From Meiothermus ruber DSM 1279 (GTDB lineage: Bacteria; Deinococcota; Deinococci; Deinococcales; Thermaceae), in NCBI RefSeq assembly GCF_000024425.1, contig NC_013946.1, forward strand, positions 2,232,001 to 2,296,000: 64,000 nucleotides of DNA, given 5' to 3'. The position numbers were made by a program, and so were the translations under genes. Shown piece after piece: positions 8,449-19,010 of this stretch; positions within the stretch are counted from its first letter, which is position 1; every line of letters begins with the position of its first letter. The notes under the pieces were generated by a model. The model was not told the origin of the DNA and did not search any database. It worked only from the letters and a program-made list of their open reading frames with translations.

Positions 8449-9018
8449 GTGAAGCCTTGGATGCTGGTTTGTCTGCTTAGTCTGGCGGCCTGCACCTCCC
8501 CTGCCGCCCCACCATCCACAGAGAGCCCCGATCCGCCTTCGGAAAGCCTGCCTGCCTGCAGCGCGGTTCGCTTCGATGCCGAAGGTGCCGGCCTGAGCAG
8601 CGCGGTGTTCACCCAGGCCCTCAACCAGGTGCGGGCCACTCCCTGCCGCTGCGCCAACCAGGCCTTTGCCAGCCCGGTGGCCGCGGTGGCCTGGGACGCC
8701 AAGCTCGAGGCCGCCGCCCTGGCCCACAGCCAGGACATGCAACGCAATAATTTTTTCTCACACACCGGCTCCGACGGTAGCAACCCCGGTCAGCGCATCG
8801 CGCGGGCCGGCTACAGCGCCGCCAGCTGGGGGGAGAACATCGCCGCCGGCTACCCCGACATGAACACGGTAATCCGGGGCTGGCTGGACAGCAGAAGTGG
8901 GCACTGCGAGGCCATTAAGAGCGCCAGCTTCAGCGAGATTGGGGCAGCCCTGGTGCAGGGCGATGCCTCCAACACCTACCGCACCTACTGGACGCTGGTA
9001 TTGGCCCGGCCCCGTTAG
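8449..9018 (+). CDS. CAP-domain lipoprotein
   Basis: A 189-residue protein whose first residues MKPWMLVCLLSLAAC end in a lipobox (LAAC), predicting lipid attachment at Cys15. The CAP domain covers about 45-185 with HSQDMQRNNFFSHTGSDG, WGENIAAGYPD and GWLDSRSGHCEAI. It is shorter than its divergent paralogue, with no C-terminal extension, and has extra cysteines (PCRCANQ) that could form a disulfide. Its end overlaps the convergent M16 peptidase gene by 4 bases. Confidence 0.88.
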   Translation: MKPWMLVCLLSLAACTSPAAPPSTESPDPPSESLPACSAVRFDAEGAGLSSAVFTQALNQVRATPCRCANQAFASPVAAVAWDAKLEAAALAHSQDMQRNNFFSHTGSDGSNPGQRIARAGYSAASWGENIAAGYPDMNTVIRGWLDSRSGHCEAIKSASFSEIGAALVQGDASNTYRTYWTLVLARPR

Positions 9019-10256
9019 CCCGCCGGTACCAGGCTGTAGAAGAAGCTCCGGCTGAAGGGCTGGGCCTCGAGCAGGCCGTTTACGTCGTCAAGCGTGACGG
9101 CCTCCACCTTGCGGGCCACCTCGCTCAGGGGCTCGTAGCTCTGGTTGTAGAGGTACTGGAGGCCCACGCTCATCAGGCGCTGCATGGGGGTTTCGCCAGC
9201 AAACACCAGGGCGGTGGCCAGTTTGTTTTTGGCCCGCTCGAGCTCCTCCGGGCGCACCCCCTGGCGCTCGAGGCGCTCGAGTTCCTCGCGCAGCACGGCC
9301 TTGACCACCTCCTCATTGGCGGGGTCGGTCTGGGCGTAGATGTAAAACAGACCGGCCTGGTCGGCCTCATCCACCCCGGCCCCCACCGACTCCACCAGCC
9401 CCTTATCAGTCAGGGCCCAGTGCAGGCGGCTGTTGCCCTCTTCCCCCAGGATGTTGGCCAGAATGCTGGCCGCGTAGCGGCGCGGGTCCTGGGCCGCGAC
9501 CCCCGGTGCAAAAACGGCCAGGTAGGTCTGGGTGGCCTTGGGGTAGGGTTCGCGCAGCTCGCCCACCGCCGGGTTCAGCGCCGGGTAGGCCCTTTCGGCA
9601 TGGCCCTTCGGCCAGGAAGCGGTGAGCGCGGCCACCTGCTCGAGGGTGCGCTCCCAATCCACCCGGCCCGCCAGGGCCAGCACCAGGTTGGAAGGAGCGT
9701 AGCGCCGGGCCTGGTACTGGGCCATCTGTTCGCGGGTCAGGGCGGTGATGGACTGGGTGGTGCCCAGCACGCTATTCCCCAGCGGGTGCCCGGCAAAGTA
9801 GCGGGCCCGCCCCCAGTCGAAGAGCATCACGTTGGGGCGGTCTTCGTAGAGGGCGATCTCCTCGAGGATGACCTGCTTCTCGGTGTCGAAGTCCTCCTGG
9901 CGCAGGGCCGGGCGCATCAGGTCGCTCCACAGCTCCAAAAGCCGGGGGGCGAACTCGGGCAGCACCGCCCCGTAGTAGACGGTGTTCTCCTCCGAGGTGT
10001 AGGCGTTGTACTGGGCCCCCATCTGGTCGAACTCGAGGTTGACCTGCAGGGCGTCGCGCCGCTCAGTGCCTTTGAACAGCATGTGCTCCAGAAAGTGCGA
10101 AACACCCGCGATCTCCGGGGTCTCGTCGCGGCTGCCGGTCTTGCAGAAGTAGCCCAGGGCCACGCTCTTGGCCTCGGGGTTGATCTCGGCGATGACGGTG
10201 AGTCCGTTCTCGAGGGTGGTTTGGCGGAAGGTCAGGGTCGGTCGGGTCAGGGTCAT
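9015..10256 (-). CDS. M16-family zinc peptidase (active subunit type)
   Basis: A 413-residue M16 peptidase (pitrilysin/processing-peptidase family). The inverted zinc motif HFLEH is at 54-58, followed by KGTERR and the downstream Glu region QVILEEIALYEDRP. Members act as clamshell proteases on peptides, often as a pair of active and inactive subunits. The upstream gene is such an inactive partner and starts the pair; 20 bases separate them. No signal peptide is seen, so it is probably cytoplasmic. Confidence 0.92.
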   Translation of the reverse strand: MTLTRPTLTFRQTTLENGLTVIAEINPEAKSVALGYFCKTGSRDETPEIAGVSHFLEHMLFKGTERRDALQVNLEFDQMGAQYNAYTSEENTVYYGAVLPEFAPRLLELWSDLMRPALRQEDFDTEKQVILEEIALYEDRPNVMLFDWGRARYFAGHPLGNSVLGTTQSITALTREQMAQYQARRYAPSNLVLALAGRVDWERTLEQVAALTASWPKGHAERAYPALNPAVGELREPYPKATQTYLAVFAPGVAAQDPRRYAASILANILGEEGNSRLHWALTDKGLVESVGAGVDEADQAGLFYIYAQTDPANEEVVKAVLREELERLERQGVRPEELERAKNKLATALVFAGETPMQRLMSVGLQYLYNQSYEPLSEVARKVEAVTLDDVNGLLEAQPFSRSFFYSLVPAG

Positions 10257-10276
10257 GACTACTCCGGAAAGCGAAT

Positions 10277-11509
10277 CTATTCAGCAGCCACCAGCTTGCG
10301 CGGCCCCAGGGTGGCAATCCAGGGGTTCTGGTAGGGGTGGGCGGCCAGGTAGCGGTTGATGCGTGTTACGTCTACGGCTGCAATCTGGGCCTCGATCTCG
10401 TCCAGGGTGCGCACCCGGCCCAGCAGGTAAAGGTCGCGGGCGATGCTGGCAGCCCTCGAGCGCGAGGACTCGTCCTGCATCACCAAAGCCGCCCGCAGGC
10501 CCACCTTGGTGCGCTCGAGCTCCTCCTCGCGCACCCCTTCGGCCAGCCGGGCGATCTCGGCCTGCATCACCCGCAGGGTCTCGTCGGCCCGCTCGGGGGT
10601 GGTGCCGGCGTAGGCGGTCAGGTAGCTATAGCCTTTAACGCCGTTGGGTGCGGCGTACACCGAGTAGACCAGGCCCCGCTTCTCCCGCACCTCGGTAAAC
10701 AGGCGGCTGCTGCTGCCCCCCGAGAGCACCTGCACGGCCAGGCGGGCGCTGTAGAACTCGGGGTGCTCGAAGGAGATGTCGGGGTAGATCAGGCCGATCT
10801 GCACCTGGGCGGTCTCCTGCTCGAGGTGCAGGGTGCGCACCGGCGCCAGCTCAACCGGCGGGTAGCCCGCCCCCGCCCCGCTCCAGGCCCCAAAAGCGTT
10901 CAGAACAGCCTGCCTGGCCTCTTCAAAGCCGATGCCGCCCACCAGGGCCAGAATGGCCCCCTGGGGGGCGTAGCGCCGGGCAAAGTCGTCCCGCAGGGCC
11001 TCGGCGGAGATGGCTTTGAGGTGGGCCTCCTGGCCGCTGGGGTTGCGCCCGTGGGGGCTGGCAAACACCGCCCGGCGCAGGGCCGCAAACATCTTCTTGG
11101 GGGGCTGATCCTCCAGCGCGGCCAGCTCCTGCAGGGCGATCTGCCGCACCGCCTCGAGGGCCTCGCTGGGCAGGTGGGGGCGCATCAGCACGTCGGCGTA
11201 CAGCCCCAGCACCGCCTCCAGCTTGTCGGCCAGGAACTGCGCGGCGAAGGTGGTGTGCTCGAGGGCGCTGCTGCTACCCCGGCGCACCCCCAGGTCGTCG
11301 AAGGCCTCGGCCAGGGCCCGCGCATCGCGGCGACCGGCCCCTTTCCATAGCCAGCCCTCCAGCAGGCTGGCTGCGCCCTCCATCCCCTCGGGATCGTTCA
11401 CGGCGCCCACCGGAACCAGAAGCTGCATAGCCACACCCGGTGTCCAGGGGCGTTCTTCCACGGCCAGCGTCAGGCCGTTGGGCAACACTTCAACTTGGGA
11501 TAAAGCCAT
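10277..11509 (-). CDS. M16-family peptidase homologue lacking the zinc motif
   Basis: 410 residues from ATG at 11509 (MALSQVEVLPNGLTLAVEER). Where active M16 enzymes have HxxEH, this protein has SLLEG (48-52): both histidines are replaced, so zinc binding is not expected. The C-terminal substrate-binding region is kept, with REKRGLVYSVYA. Active/inactive M16 heterodimers with this division of labour are known (Sphingomonas, mitochondrial MPP). The reading frame stays open far upstream, but that part is antisense to recG and lacks family similarity, so the start at 11509 was chosen. Confidence 0.92.
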   Translation of the reverse strand: MALSQVEVLPNGLTLAVEERPWTPGVAMQLLVPVGAVNDPEGMEGAASLLEGWLWKGAGRRDARALAEAFDDLGVRRGSSSALEHTTFAAQFLADKLEAVLGLYADVLMRPHLPSEALEAVRQIALQELAALEDQPPKKMFAALRRAVFASPHGRNPSGQEAHLKAISAEALRDDFARRYAPQGAILALVGGIGFEEARQAVLNAFGAWSGAGAGYPPVELAPVRTLHLEQETAQVQIGLIYPDISFEHPEFYSARLAVQVLSGGSSSRLFTEVREKRGLVYSVYAAPNGVKGYSYLTAYAGTTPERADETLRVMQAEIARLAEGVREEELERTKVGLRAALVMQDESSRSRAASIARDLYLLGRVRTLDEIEAQIAAVDVTRINRYLAAHPYQNPWIATLGPRKLVAAE

Positions 11510-11602
11510 ACCCACCAAGTATACGCGCCATCCCCTCCCAGACCATGACCTTTTCGACATTGCCACGGGCGCACCACAAAAGCAGCGCCAACCCCAGCTA
11601 AA

Positions 11603-13966
<2,364 letters not shown>

Positions 13967-14009
13967 ATGGGGTTCGGCAGGCCCCGGCGTTTTGCAGTAG
14001 CATAAAGCC

Positions 14010-14255
14010 ATGTCCCTGGAATGGGCCTTAGGGGTGCTGGTTCTGCTGGCGCTGGTCGCCCTGACCTTCTTTCAGCTAGGGCGCCTGAGCCAGCCTTCGA
14101 ACCCTACACAACAGCCTCGAAAGCGGCCCCGCCACCCCTCGGTGTTTGTGGATATGGACGACAACCCCCCCATGGAGATCGATTTTGAGGCCGGCATCCG
14201 CGCCAATCAATCTTCCAGCCGCAAGCACCCCAGCCGCGACGAGGCTTCCAGCTGA
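14010..14255 (+). CDS. Small single-span membrane protein
   Basis: 81 residues: a membrane helix at about 5-24 (ALGVLVLLALVALTFFQLG) followed by a polar, basic/acidic tail (RKRPRHPSVFVDMDDNPP). No family recognised. It follows recG by 43 bases on the same strand. A -10-like CATAAAG lies just before the ATG. Codon use resembles that of its neighbours, which supports a real gene. Confidence 0.6.
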   Translation: MSLEWALGVLVLLALVALTFFQLGRLSQPSNPTQQPRKRPRHPSVFVDMDDNPPMEIDFEAGIRANQSSSRKHPSRDEASS

Positions 14256-14301
14256 CCACCCCCTGACCAATCCGGGCTAGCTTGGCCTTGTGGAAGGGCT
14301 T

Positions 14302-14400
14302 ATGTCGCTGCTGCTGCTTCTGGTGGTCGCCATACCCACCCTGGTGCTGTTATGGCGGGGGGTTCTCGAGGGCGCCCCGGCCGACGAGGCCCTGGAGTAA
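14302..14400 (+). CDS. Tiny hydrophobic membrane peptide (32 aa)
   Basis: A 32-residue frame starting MSLLLLLVVAIPTLVLLW and ending in an acidic tail (APADEALE, TAA at 14398). An in-frame GTG at 14290 could add four residues. It lies 46 bases after the previous small membrane gene, on the same strand, and stops just before the convergent serine hydrolase gene. The single-span shape is plausible, but with no homologue recognised the call stays tentative. Confidence 0.35.
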   Translation: MSLLLLLVVAIPTLVLLWRGVLEGAPADEALE

Positions 14401-14401
14401 A

Positions 14402-15406
14402 TCAGCCCTTCCAGGCTGCGGCAATTGCGTTCCCTACAGCACGTCGCAGCTCAGCAATGCCGGTTTCTTTGCGCCGGCTGGGATGCACCCGGTTGGTGAG
14501 CAAAACCCAGGCATAGCCCCGCTCAAAATCCATCCAGACCCCGGTTCCGGTAAAGCCGGTGTGCCCCAAGGTCTGGCAGCTGCACAGACTGCCCCCGCTG
14601 TAGGAAGGGGTGGGTATCAGCCAGCCCAGGGCCCGCTCGGCATGCTGCGGGCGCCGCATCTCCGCCAGCGCTGCCGGGGAGAGCACCTCGCCCTTCATCA
14701 ACCGGTGGACGTAGGCCAGAACCCCCTTCAAGCTGCCAAAAAGCCCGGCGTGCCCGGTGGCTCCACCCAGGGCAAAGCAGTTTTCGTCGTGAACCTCACC
14801 CTGCAAGACCCGCCCGCGCCAGGGGTCGTGCTCGGTCGCGGCACACTGCTCGGGGTTTGGGGGGTTGAAGACCAGGCCCTCCGAAAGAGTAAAAACATCC
14901 AAGCCCTTACCCCTTAAGCGCTCCAGCACCAGCCCCAACAGGATGTAGCCGATATCGGAATACACATGCGCGCCCACCGGCCCCACTTCCCAGCGGTGCT
15001 GCAAAACCCGGTGCTTAAGGGTGTGGGCCTCCCCGCCCCAGGTATAAACGGCCTCCCAGGCCGGCAGCCCGGCCACATGCGTTAGCAACTGCCTTAGGGT
15101 ACGGCTGGGCAGCTCGCTACCCTGCATCCAGGCCAGCTCGGGCAGGCAGCTCGAGAGCGGGTCGTCCAGGTCGGCCAGCCCCTCCTCCACCAGATGCAGT
15201 ATTTGCGGCACGGTAAAGAGTACCTTGGTCAGGCTGGCCAGGTCAAAGAGGGTATCGGGGTCAACCGGCGCTGGCTTCTGCAGGTGCTTGACCCCGCTGC
15301 AAAACATCTCCGAGGAGCCATCCAAACCCACCACGCCCAAAGCAACCCCCGGTATTCGCCCCGATTCAACCGCCCCCTGAACGATCTGCGAAGCCTTTTT
15401 TAGCAT
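14402..15406 (-). CDS. Beta-lactamase-family serine hydrolase (class C/esterase-like)
   Basis: 334 residues with the penicillin-binding fold: nucleophile motif SLTK (58-61), a YSD in the YxN position (VYSDIGYILLG), and HTGFTGTG in place of the KTG box. No signal peptide is present, which is unusual for a PBP and favours a cytoplasmic esterase or peptidase. It diverges from anmK with 52 bases between, so a link with muropeptide recycling is possible. Substrate unknown. Confidence 0.85.
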   Translation of the reverse strand: MLKKASQIVQGAVESGRIPGVALGVVGLDGSSEMFCSGVKHLQKPAPVDPDTLFDLASLTKVLFTVPQILHLVEEGLADLDDPLSSCLPELAWMQGSELPSRTLRQLLTHVAGLPAWEAVYTWGGEAHTLKHRVLQHRWEVGPVGAHVYSDIGYILLGLVLERLRGKGLDVFTLSEGLVFNPPNPEQCAATEHDPWRGRVLQGEVHDENCFALGGATGHAGLFGSLKGVLAYVHRLMKGEVLSPAALAEMRRPQHAERALGWLIPTPSYSGGSLCSCQTLGHTGFTGTGVWMDFERGYAWVLLTNRVHPSRRKETGIAELRRAVGNAIAAAWKG

Positions 15407-15445
15407 GGCCTCCCCAGTCTATACCGCTCGCCCAGGCAGCAGCGG

Positions 15446-15451
15446 TAGAGT
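15446..15451 (+). promoter_or_regulatory. -10 box of anmK, leaderless type
   Basis: TAGAGT ends 7 bases before ATG 15459; no SD fits in between. Confidence 0.4.
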
Positions 15452-15458
15452 CTAGGGT

Positions 15459-16556
15459 ATGCGCGTTTTGGGTTTGATGTCCGGCACCTCGGTGGACGCG
15501 GTGGATCTGGTGCTGGCCGAGTTGGCGGGTCGGCCGCCAAAGCTCGACTGGCGGGTGCTTCGCCACAAAGAAGCCCCTTTCCCAGCCGAGCTGCGCGCCC
15601 AGATTATCCGCACCCTGAAGTCGCAGACCACGACCCGCGAGCTGGCCCTCTTGCACCATGCTCTGGGCCGCTTTTATGCGGAGGTAGCTACCGATTTCAA
15701 GGGCCAGGTAGACCTGGTGGCCTCGCACGGCCAGACCGTCTGGCACGAACCCCCCCACGCCACCTTGCAACTGGGCGAACCGGCCTATCTGGCCGAAGCC
15801 CTGGGCGTACCGGTGGTCTCGGATTTTCGCCCCTCCGACCTGGCCCTAGGCGGGGAGGGTGCACCCTTTGTGCCCTACGCCGACCTGCTGCTCTACGGAG
15901 AAAAAGGGGTTCGCCGGGCCATTCACAACATCGGGGGCATCTCCAACCTGACCTACCTGCCCGCCGACCTGAATCCCAGCAAGGTGCTGGCCTTCGACAC
16001 CGGGCCTGGCAACGCCCTGCTCGACGAAGCTGCTGGCCGACTGGGCCTGAACCAGGACACAGGCGGCAAAATTGCGGCTTCGGGCAAAGTAGATACGCTG
16101 CTGGTAGAGCGCTGGCTGGCCCATCCCTACTTCGACCGCAAACCGCCCAAATCCACGGGGCGCGAGCTCTGGAACCTGGAGACGCTGGACGAGGATGCAG
16201 CCTTACCCCCCCAAAACCTGCTGGCCACCCTGACCGAGTTCACCGCGCGTTCCATCGCCAAAGCCTACCAGGACTTTGTGCTACCCCTGGGGCTCGACGA
16301 AATCTGGGCAGCCGGCGGCGGGGCCTACAACGCCACCCTTATGCAGCATCTCAAGCGGCTTTTACCGGTTCCCGTGTATACCTTCGAGGAAAAGGGCTTC
16401 GACTCCAAGCACCGCGAGGCCCTTTGTTTTGCGGTGCTGGGGTATCTGCGCCACCTCGAGCTGCCCAACATCCTGCAGCAAGTTACAGGGGCGAGCCAGA
16501 GCGCCATCGCGGGCAAGATCACCCGGCCCTCTACCCGCCACGCTGGGCTGGCTTGA
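15459..16556 (+). CDS. anmK: Anhydro-N-acetylmuramic acid kinase
   Basis: 365 residues beginning MRVLGLMSGTSVDAVDLVL, the ATP-binding signature of AnmK. Further family blocks: ASHGQTVWHEPP, GEGAPFVPYADLLLYG, NIGGISNLTYLP, FDTGPGNALLDE and WAAGGGAYN. The enzyme opens and phosphorylates 1,6-anhydroMurNAc to MurNAc-6-phosphate in peptidoglycan recycling. A -10-like TAGAGT (15446-15451) lies 7 bases before the ATG with no SD, which suggests a leaderless transcript. Confidence 0.95.
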   Translation: MRVLGLMSGTSVDAVDLVLAELAGRPPKLDWRVLRHKEAPFPAELRAQIIRTLKSQTTTRELALLHHALGRFYAEVATDFKGQVDLVASHGQTVWHEPPHATLQLGEPAYLAEALGVPVVSDFRPSDLALGGEGAPFVPYADLLLYGEKGVRRAIHNIGGISNLTYLPADLNPSKVLAFDTGPGNALLDEAAGRLGLNQDTGGKIAASGKVDTLLVERWLAHPYFDRKPPKSTGRELWNLETLDEDAALPPQNLLATLTEFTARSIAKAYQDFVLPLGLDEIWAAGGGAYNATLMQHLKRLLPVPVYTFEEKGFDSKHREALCFAVLGYLRHLELPNILQQVTGASQSAIAGKITRPSTRHAGLA

Positions 16557-16574
16557 TGGCGGGGCCTCGAGTAC

Positions 16575-16580
16575 CATAAT
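16575..16580 (+). promoter_or_regulatory. -10 box of udp, leaderless type
   Basis: CATAAT ends 6 bases before ATG 16587; no SD fits in between. Confidence 0.4.
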
Positions 16581-16586
16581 AGGCCT

Positions 16587-17354
16587 ATGGCAGACCTGTA
16601 CCACATCGGCTTCGGGCCCGAAGATCTGGGCGATCACCGCCCCACCCTGGCCATTCTGAGCGGCGACCCCAACCGCGCAACCCAGATAGCCCAGACCAAG
16701 CTCAGCCAGGTCAAAACCCTCTCGGAAAACCGAGGCTTGAACAGCTACCTCGGTTTTTTGCCCAACGGACGGCCCATCATCTCAGCCACCAGCGGCATGG
16801 GAGCCCCCAGCCTGAGCATCGTGGTCAACGAACTGGTGCAGGTCGGCATCCGCACCATCATCCGGGTGGGCACCAGCGGCTCCATCCAGGAGGATGTAAA
16901 GCCTGGCAGCGTGGTGATTTCTAAAGCGGCCCTGTGCCGGCAGGGCGCTGCCAACGACATTGCCCCCCCCGAGTACCCCGCCAGCGCCGACCCCTTCCTC
17001 ACCGTGGCCCTGGTGGAGGCCGCGCAGCGCCTGGGTGTCGAGCACGCCCTGGGCATCACCGCCTCGGTAGACACCTTTTACGAGGGGCAGGAGCGCACCG
17101 GTTCAGCCAACCCCCACCTGCTGCGGGCCCTCCAGGGGATTACCGAAGAGTACCGCAACCTGCGCATACTCAACTACGAGATGGAGGCCGGCACCCTGTT
17201 CAAGATGGGCAACGTGTACGGGTTTGCCGCGGCCTGCATCTGCGGCATCATCGCGCAGCGTACCAGGGCCGAACAGCCCATCCTGGAGGCCAAAGGCCTG
17301 GCGGTGCAGCGCGCCATCGACGTGGCTATCGAGGCAGCCGCCCAGTTTGCCTAG
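16587..17354 (+). CDS. udp: Uridine phosphorylase-type nucleoside phosphorylase
   Basis: 255 residues of the NP-I family: LSGDPNRATQIA, the phosphate-site IRVGTSGS, and the nucleoside-binding MEAGTLFKMGNVYGF with the ME pair. The latter and the length favour uridine phosphorylase over purine enzymes. It splits uridine (or deoxyuridine) into base and (deoxy)ribose-1-phosphate. Thematically it fits the deoC cluster elsewhere in the window. A -10-like CATAAT (16575-16580) lies 6 bases before ATG. Confidence 0.88.
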   Translation: MADLYHIGFGPEDLGDHRPTLAILSGDPNRATQIAQTKLSQVKTLSENRGLNSYLGFLPNGRPIISATSGMGAPSLSIVVNELVQVGIRTIIRVGTSGSIQEDVKPGSVVISKAALCRQGAANDIAPPEYPASADPFLTVALVEAAQRLGVEHALGITASVDTFYEGQERTGSANPHLLRALQGITEEYRNLRILNYEMEAGTLFKMGNVYGFAAACICGIIAQRTRAEQPILEAKGLAVQRAIDVAIEAAAQFA

Positions 17355-17483
17355 TTCTTTCGGGCAGGTGGGGATGTTTTAATGGCTGCTTTAGAAAGGT
17401 GTGACTTGAACTACAAAACATCGTTCATGTAACGCCCCACTTTCCCAGAAAGTTCTAATCCAACACCCCCCCCCAAGCCGCAA

Positions 17484-17566
17484 CTGCCAGATTCCTGGGG
17501 GAAATCCGGGAGGGCCCAAAGATGAGAGATTGGGCCTGGCAGGTTAAAGGCCCCTTGACTTTAACC
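17484..17566 (+). other. Structured intergenic region (nested perfect stems)
   Basis: Between udp and the first M23 gene the DNA can fold as outer stem CTGCCAG/CTGGCAG (17484-17490 with 17536-17542) enclosing CCTGG/CCGGG (17494-17498 with 17506-17510) and GGCCCAA/TTGGGCC (17513-17519 with 17530-17536), followed by GGTTAAAG/CTTTAACC (17542-17549 with 17559-17566). It resembles a small multibranch RNA, but no known riboswitch consensus was recognised. A promoter-like TTGACT...TACTTA (17555-17584) overlaps the last hairpin, so a DNA operator role is also possible. Confidence 0.4.
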
Positions 17567-17593
17567 ATAGGGCGGCGTTACTTATAGCACCTG

Positions 17594-18496
17594 ATGCCGC
17601 CCCGTCGACACCCCGTGCGTTATACCCTGTGGCTGGCCCGCACCGGCGCCGCCCCACGGGCGTTTTCCCTACCCGCCTGGGTTCCGCTGGTGGTGGTGCT
17701 GGTGCTGCTGGTCTGGAGCGGCCTGAACCTCTGGCTCTGGCAGCGCACCGCCGAGATGCGCAGCCTGCAGATTCAGTTGGTAAGCCTGTCGGATCAGGCC
17801 CGCAAGCTCAACAACCAGTTGGCGGCTGAGCGCACCCGCAACAACGCCCTCAGCCAGGATGCCCAGAGCATTCTGAAGCAGCTCGAGGTGCTCGAAAAAG
17901 AGATCAACACCCTGCGCGAGCGGGCCGGGATGCCCAAAATCAAACTCACCCCAACCCGCAACGAGGGCGGTGGGCGCGGGGGGGCCGCGACCCCGGCGGC
18001 CCTCGAGGATGTCTTAAAGTATGCCGACCAACAGACCAGGGCTTTTTCCGAGAAGCTGAGTGAGGTATCGCCGGCGCTCAACGAGGCCCTCGAGCGGGAA
18101 GCCGCCATGCCCTACGGCTACCCCATCCGCGGGCAGACCCGGATCACCTCGTATTTCGGCTACCGTCGCAACCCTTTTGGCTGGGGCTTTGAGTTTCACA
18201 ACGGGCTGGACTTCCCTGCCTCTTACGGCACCCCCGTGCGGGTCACCGGGGCCGGCAGGGTCATCGAGACCGGCTGGAAAGGCCCCTTTGGCCTGGCGGT
18301 GGTGGTGGATCACGGCTACGGCTACCGCACCCTGTACGGGCACCTATCCTCCATCACGGTACAGGTTGGGCAGCGCCTCGAGCGCGGCGACCAGGTGGGG
18401 CTGGTGGGTTCGACGGGCCGCTCAACCGGGCCCCACCTGCACTACACGGTCTTCCGCAACGGGAGCGAGGTTAACCCGATTCCCTACCTAGACTAG
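17594..18496 (+). CDS. Membrane-anchored M23 (LytM) peptidoglycan endopeptidase
   Basis: 300 residues: cytoplasmic basic start, membrane span about 27-48, coiled coil about 50-115 (EMRSLQIQLVSLSDQARKLN), low-complexity linker GGGRGGAAT, then an M23 domain with zinc ligands in HNGLDF (His202, Asp206) and HLH (281-283). All catalytic ligands are present, so it should be an active cell-wall endopeptidase facing the periplasm. It is the first gene of an M23-bactofilin-M23 set. Confidence 0.93.
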   Translation: MPPRRHPVRYTLWLARTGAAPRAFSLPAWVPLVVVLVLLVWSGLNLWLWQRTAEMRSLQIQLVSLSDQARKLNNQLAAERTRNNALSQDAQSILKQLEVLEKEINTLRERAGMPKIKLTPTRNEGGGRGGAATPAALEDVLKYADQQTRAFSEKLSEVSPALNEALEREAAMPYGYPIRGQTRITSYFGYRRNPFGWGFEFHNGLDFPASYGTPVRVTGAGRVIETGWKGPFGLAVVVDHGYGYRTLYGHLSSITVQVGQRLERGDQVGLVGSTGRSTGPHLHYTVFRNGSEVNPIPYLD

Positions 18497-18533
18497 CAGG
18501 CCGCGGCAAGTTTGACGGGCAGGGGTGTAAACT

Positions 18534-18929
18534 ATGGCGGTGTTAGGTGGAGGACGTAAACCCAATCCGGCTGCGCTCACCTACCTGAGTGAGGGCAGTG
18601 AGATCGAAGGCAACCTTAGAGCCCCGGGCAACACCCGCATCGACGGGAAGATCAAAGGATCGGTGCTCGTCGAGGGCGACCTCGAGATCGGCAGCAACGC
18701 CCAGATCGAAGGCGATCAGATTAAGGCCAACAACATCATCGTTCACGGGCAGGTTAGCGCCCAAGTGATCGCGCTGGGCAAGCTGCACATCACCAAGAGC
18801 GCCCGGGTAGAAGGGGACGTGCGGGCCATGTCCCTGGATGTGGAGGCCGGAGCGGTGTTTGTGGGCCGCAGCCAGACGGGCGAGCCCAGGGCGCTGCCCC
18901 AGAACACCAAGACAGGCAGCAACCAGTAG
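18534..18929 (+). CDS. Bactofilin cytoskeletal protein
   Basis: 131 residues with the bactofilin beta-helix repeat pattern: EGSEIEGNLRAPGNTRIDGK, GDLEIGSNAQIEGD, IVHGQVSAQV, HITKSARVEGDV. Flexible tails flank a central domain of about 100 residues. Bactofilins polymerise without nucleotide and localise cell-wall enzymes. Its position between two M23 endopeptidase genes mirrors bactofilin-LytM pairs in Helicobacter and other bacteria, so it probably positions these enzymes. Confidence 0.93.
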   Translation: MAVLGGGRKPNPAALTYLSEGSEIEGNLRAPGNTRIDGKIKGSVLVEGDLEIGSNAQIEGDQIKANNIIVHGQVSAQVIALGKLHITKSARVEGDVRAMSLDVEAGAVFVGRSQTGEPRALPQNTKTGSNQ

Positions 18930-19010
18930 CCCAGGCCACCCAGCCCCTCTTTTGGGGGAGGGTCAGCCGTCACCGAGGCCCAGGCCTTCTTGCTGTAGGC
19001 TAAATGGGTC

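Noticed and set aside
17555-17584. TTGACT...TACTTA promoter for the first M23 gene
   Set aside because: Not listed as a separate promoter because the -35 overlaps a perfect hairpin arm and the -10 is weak.
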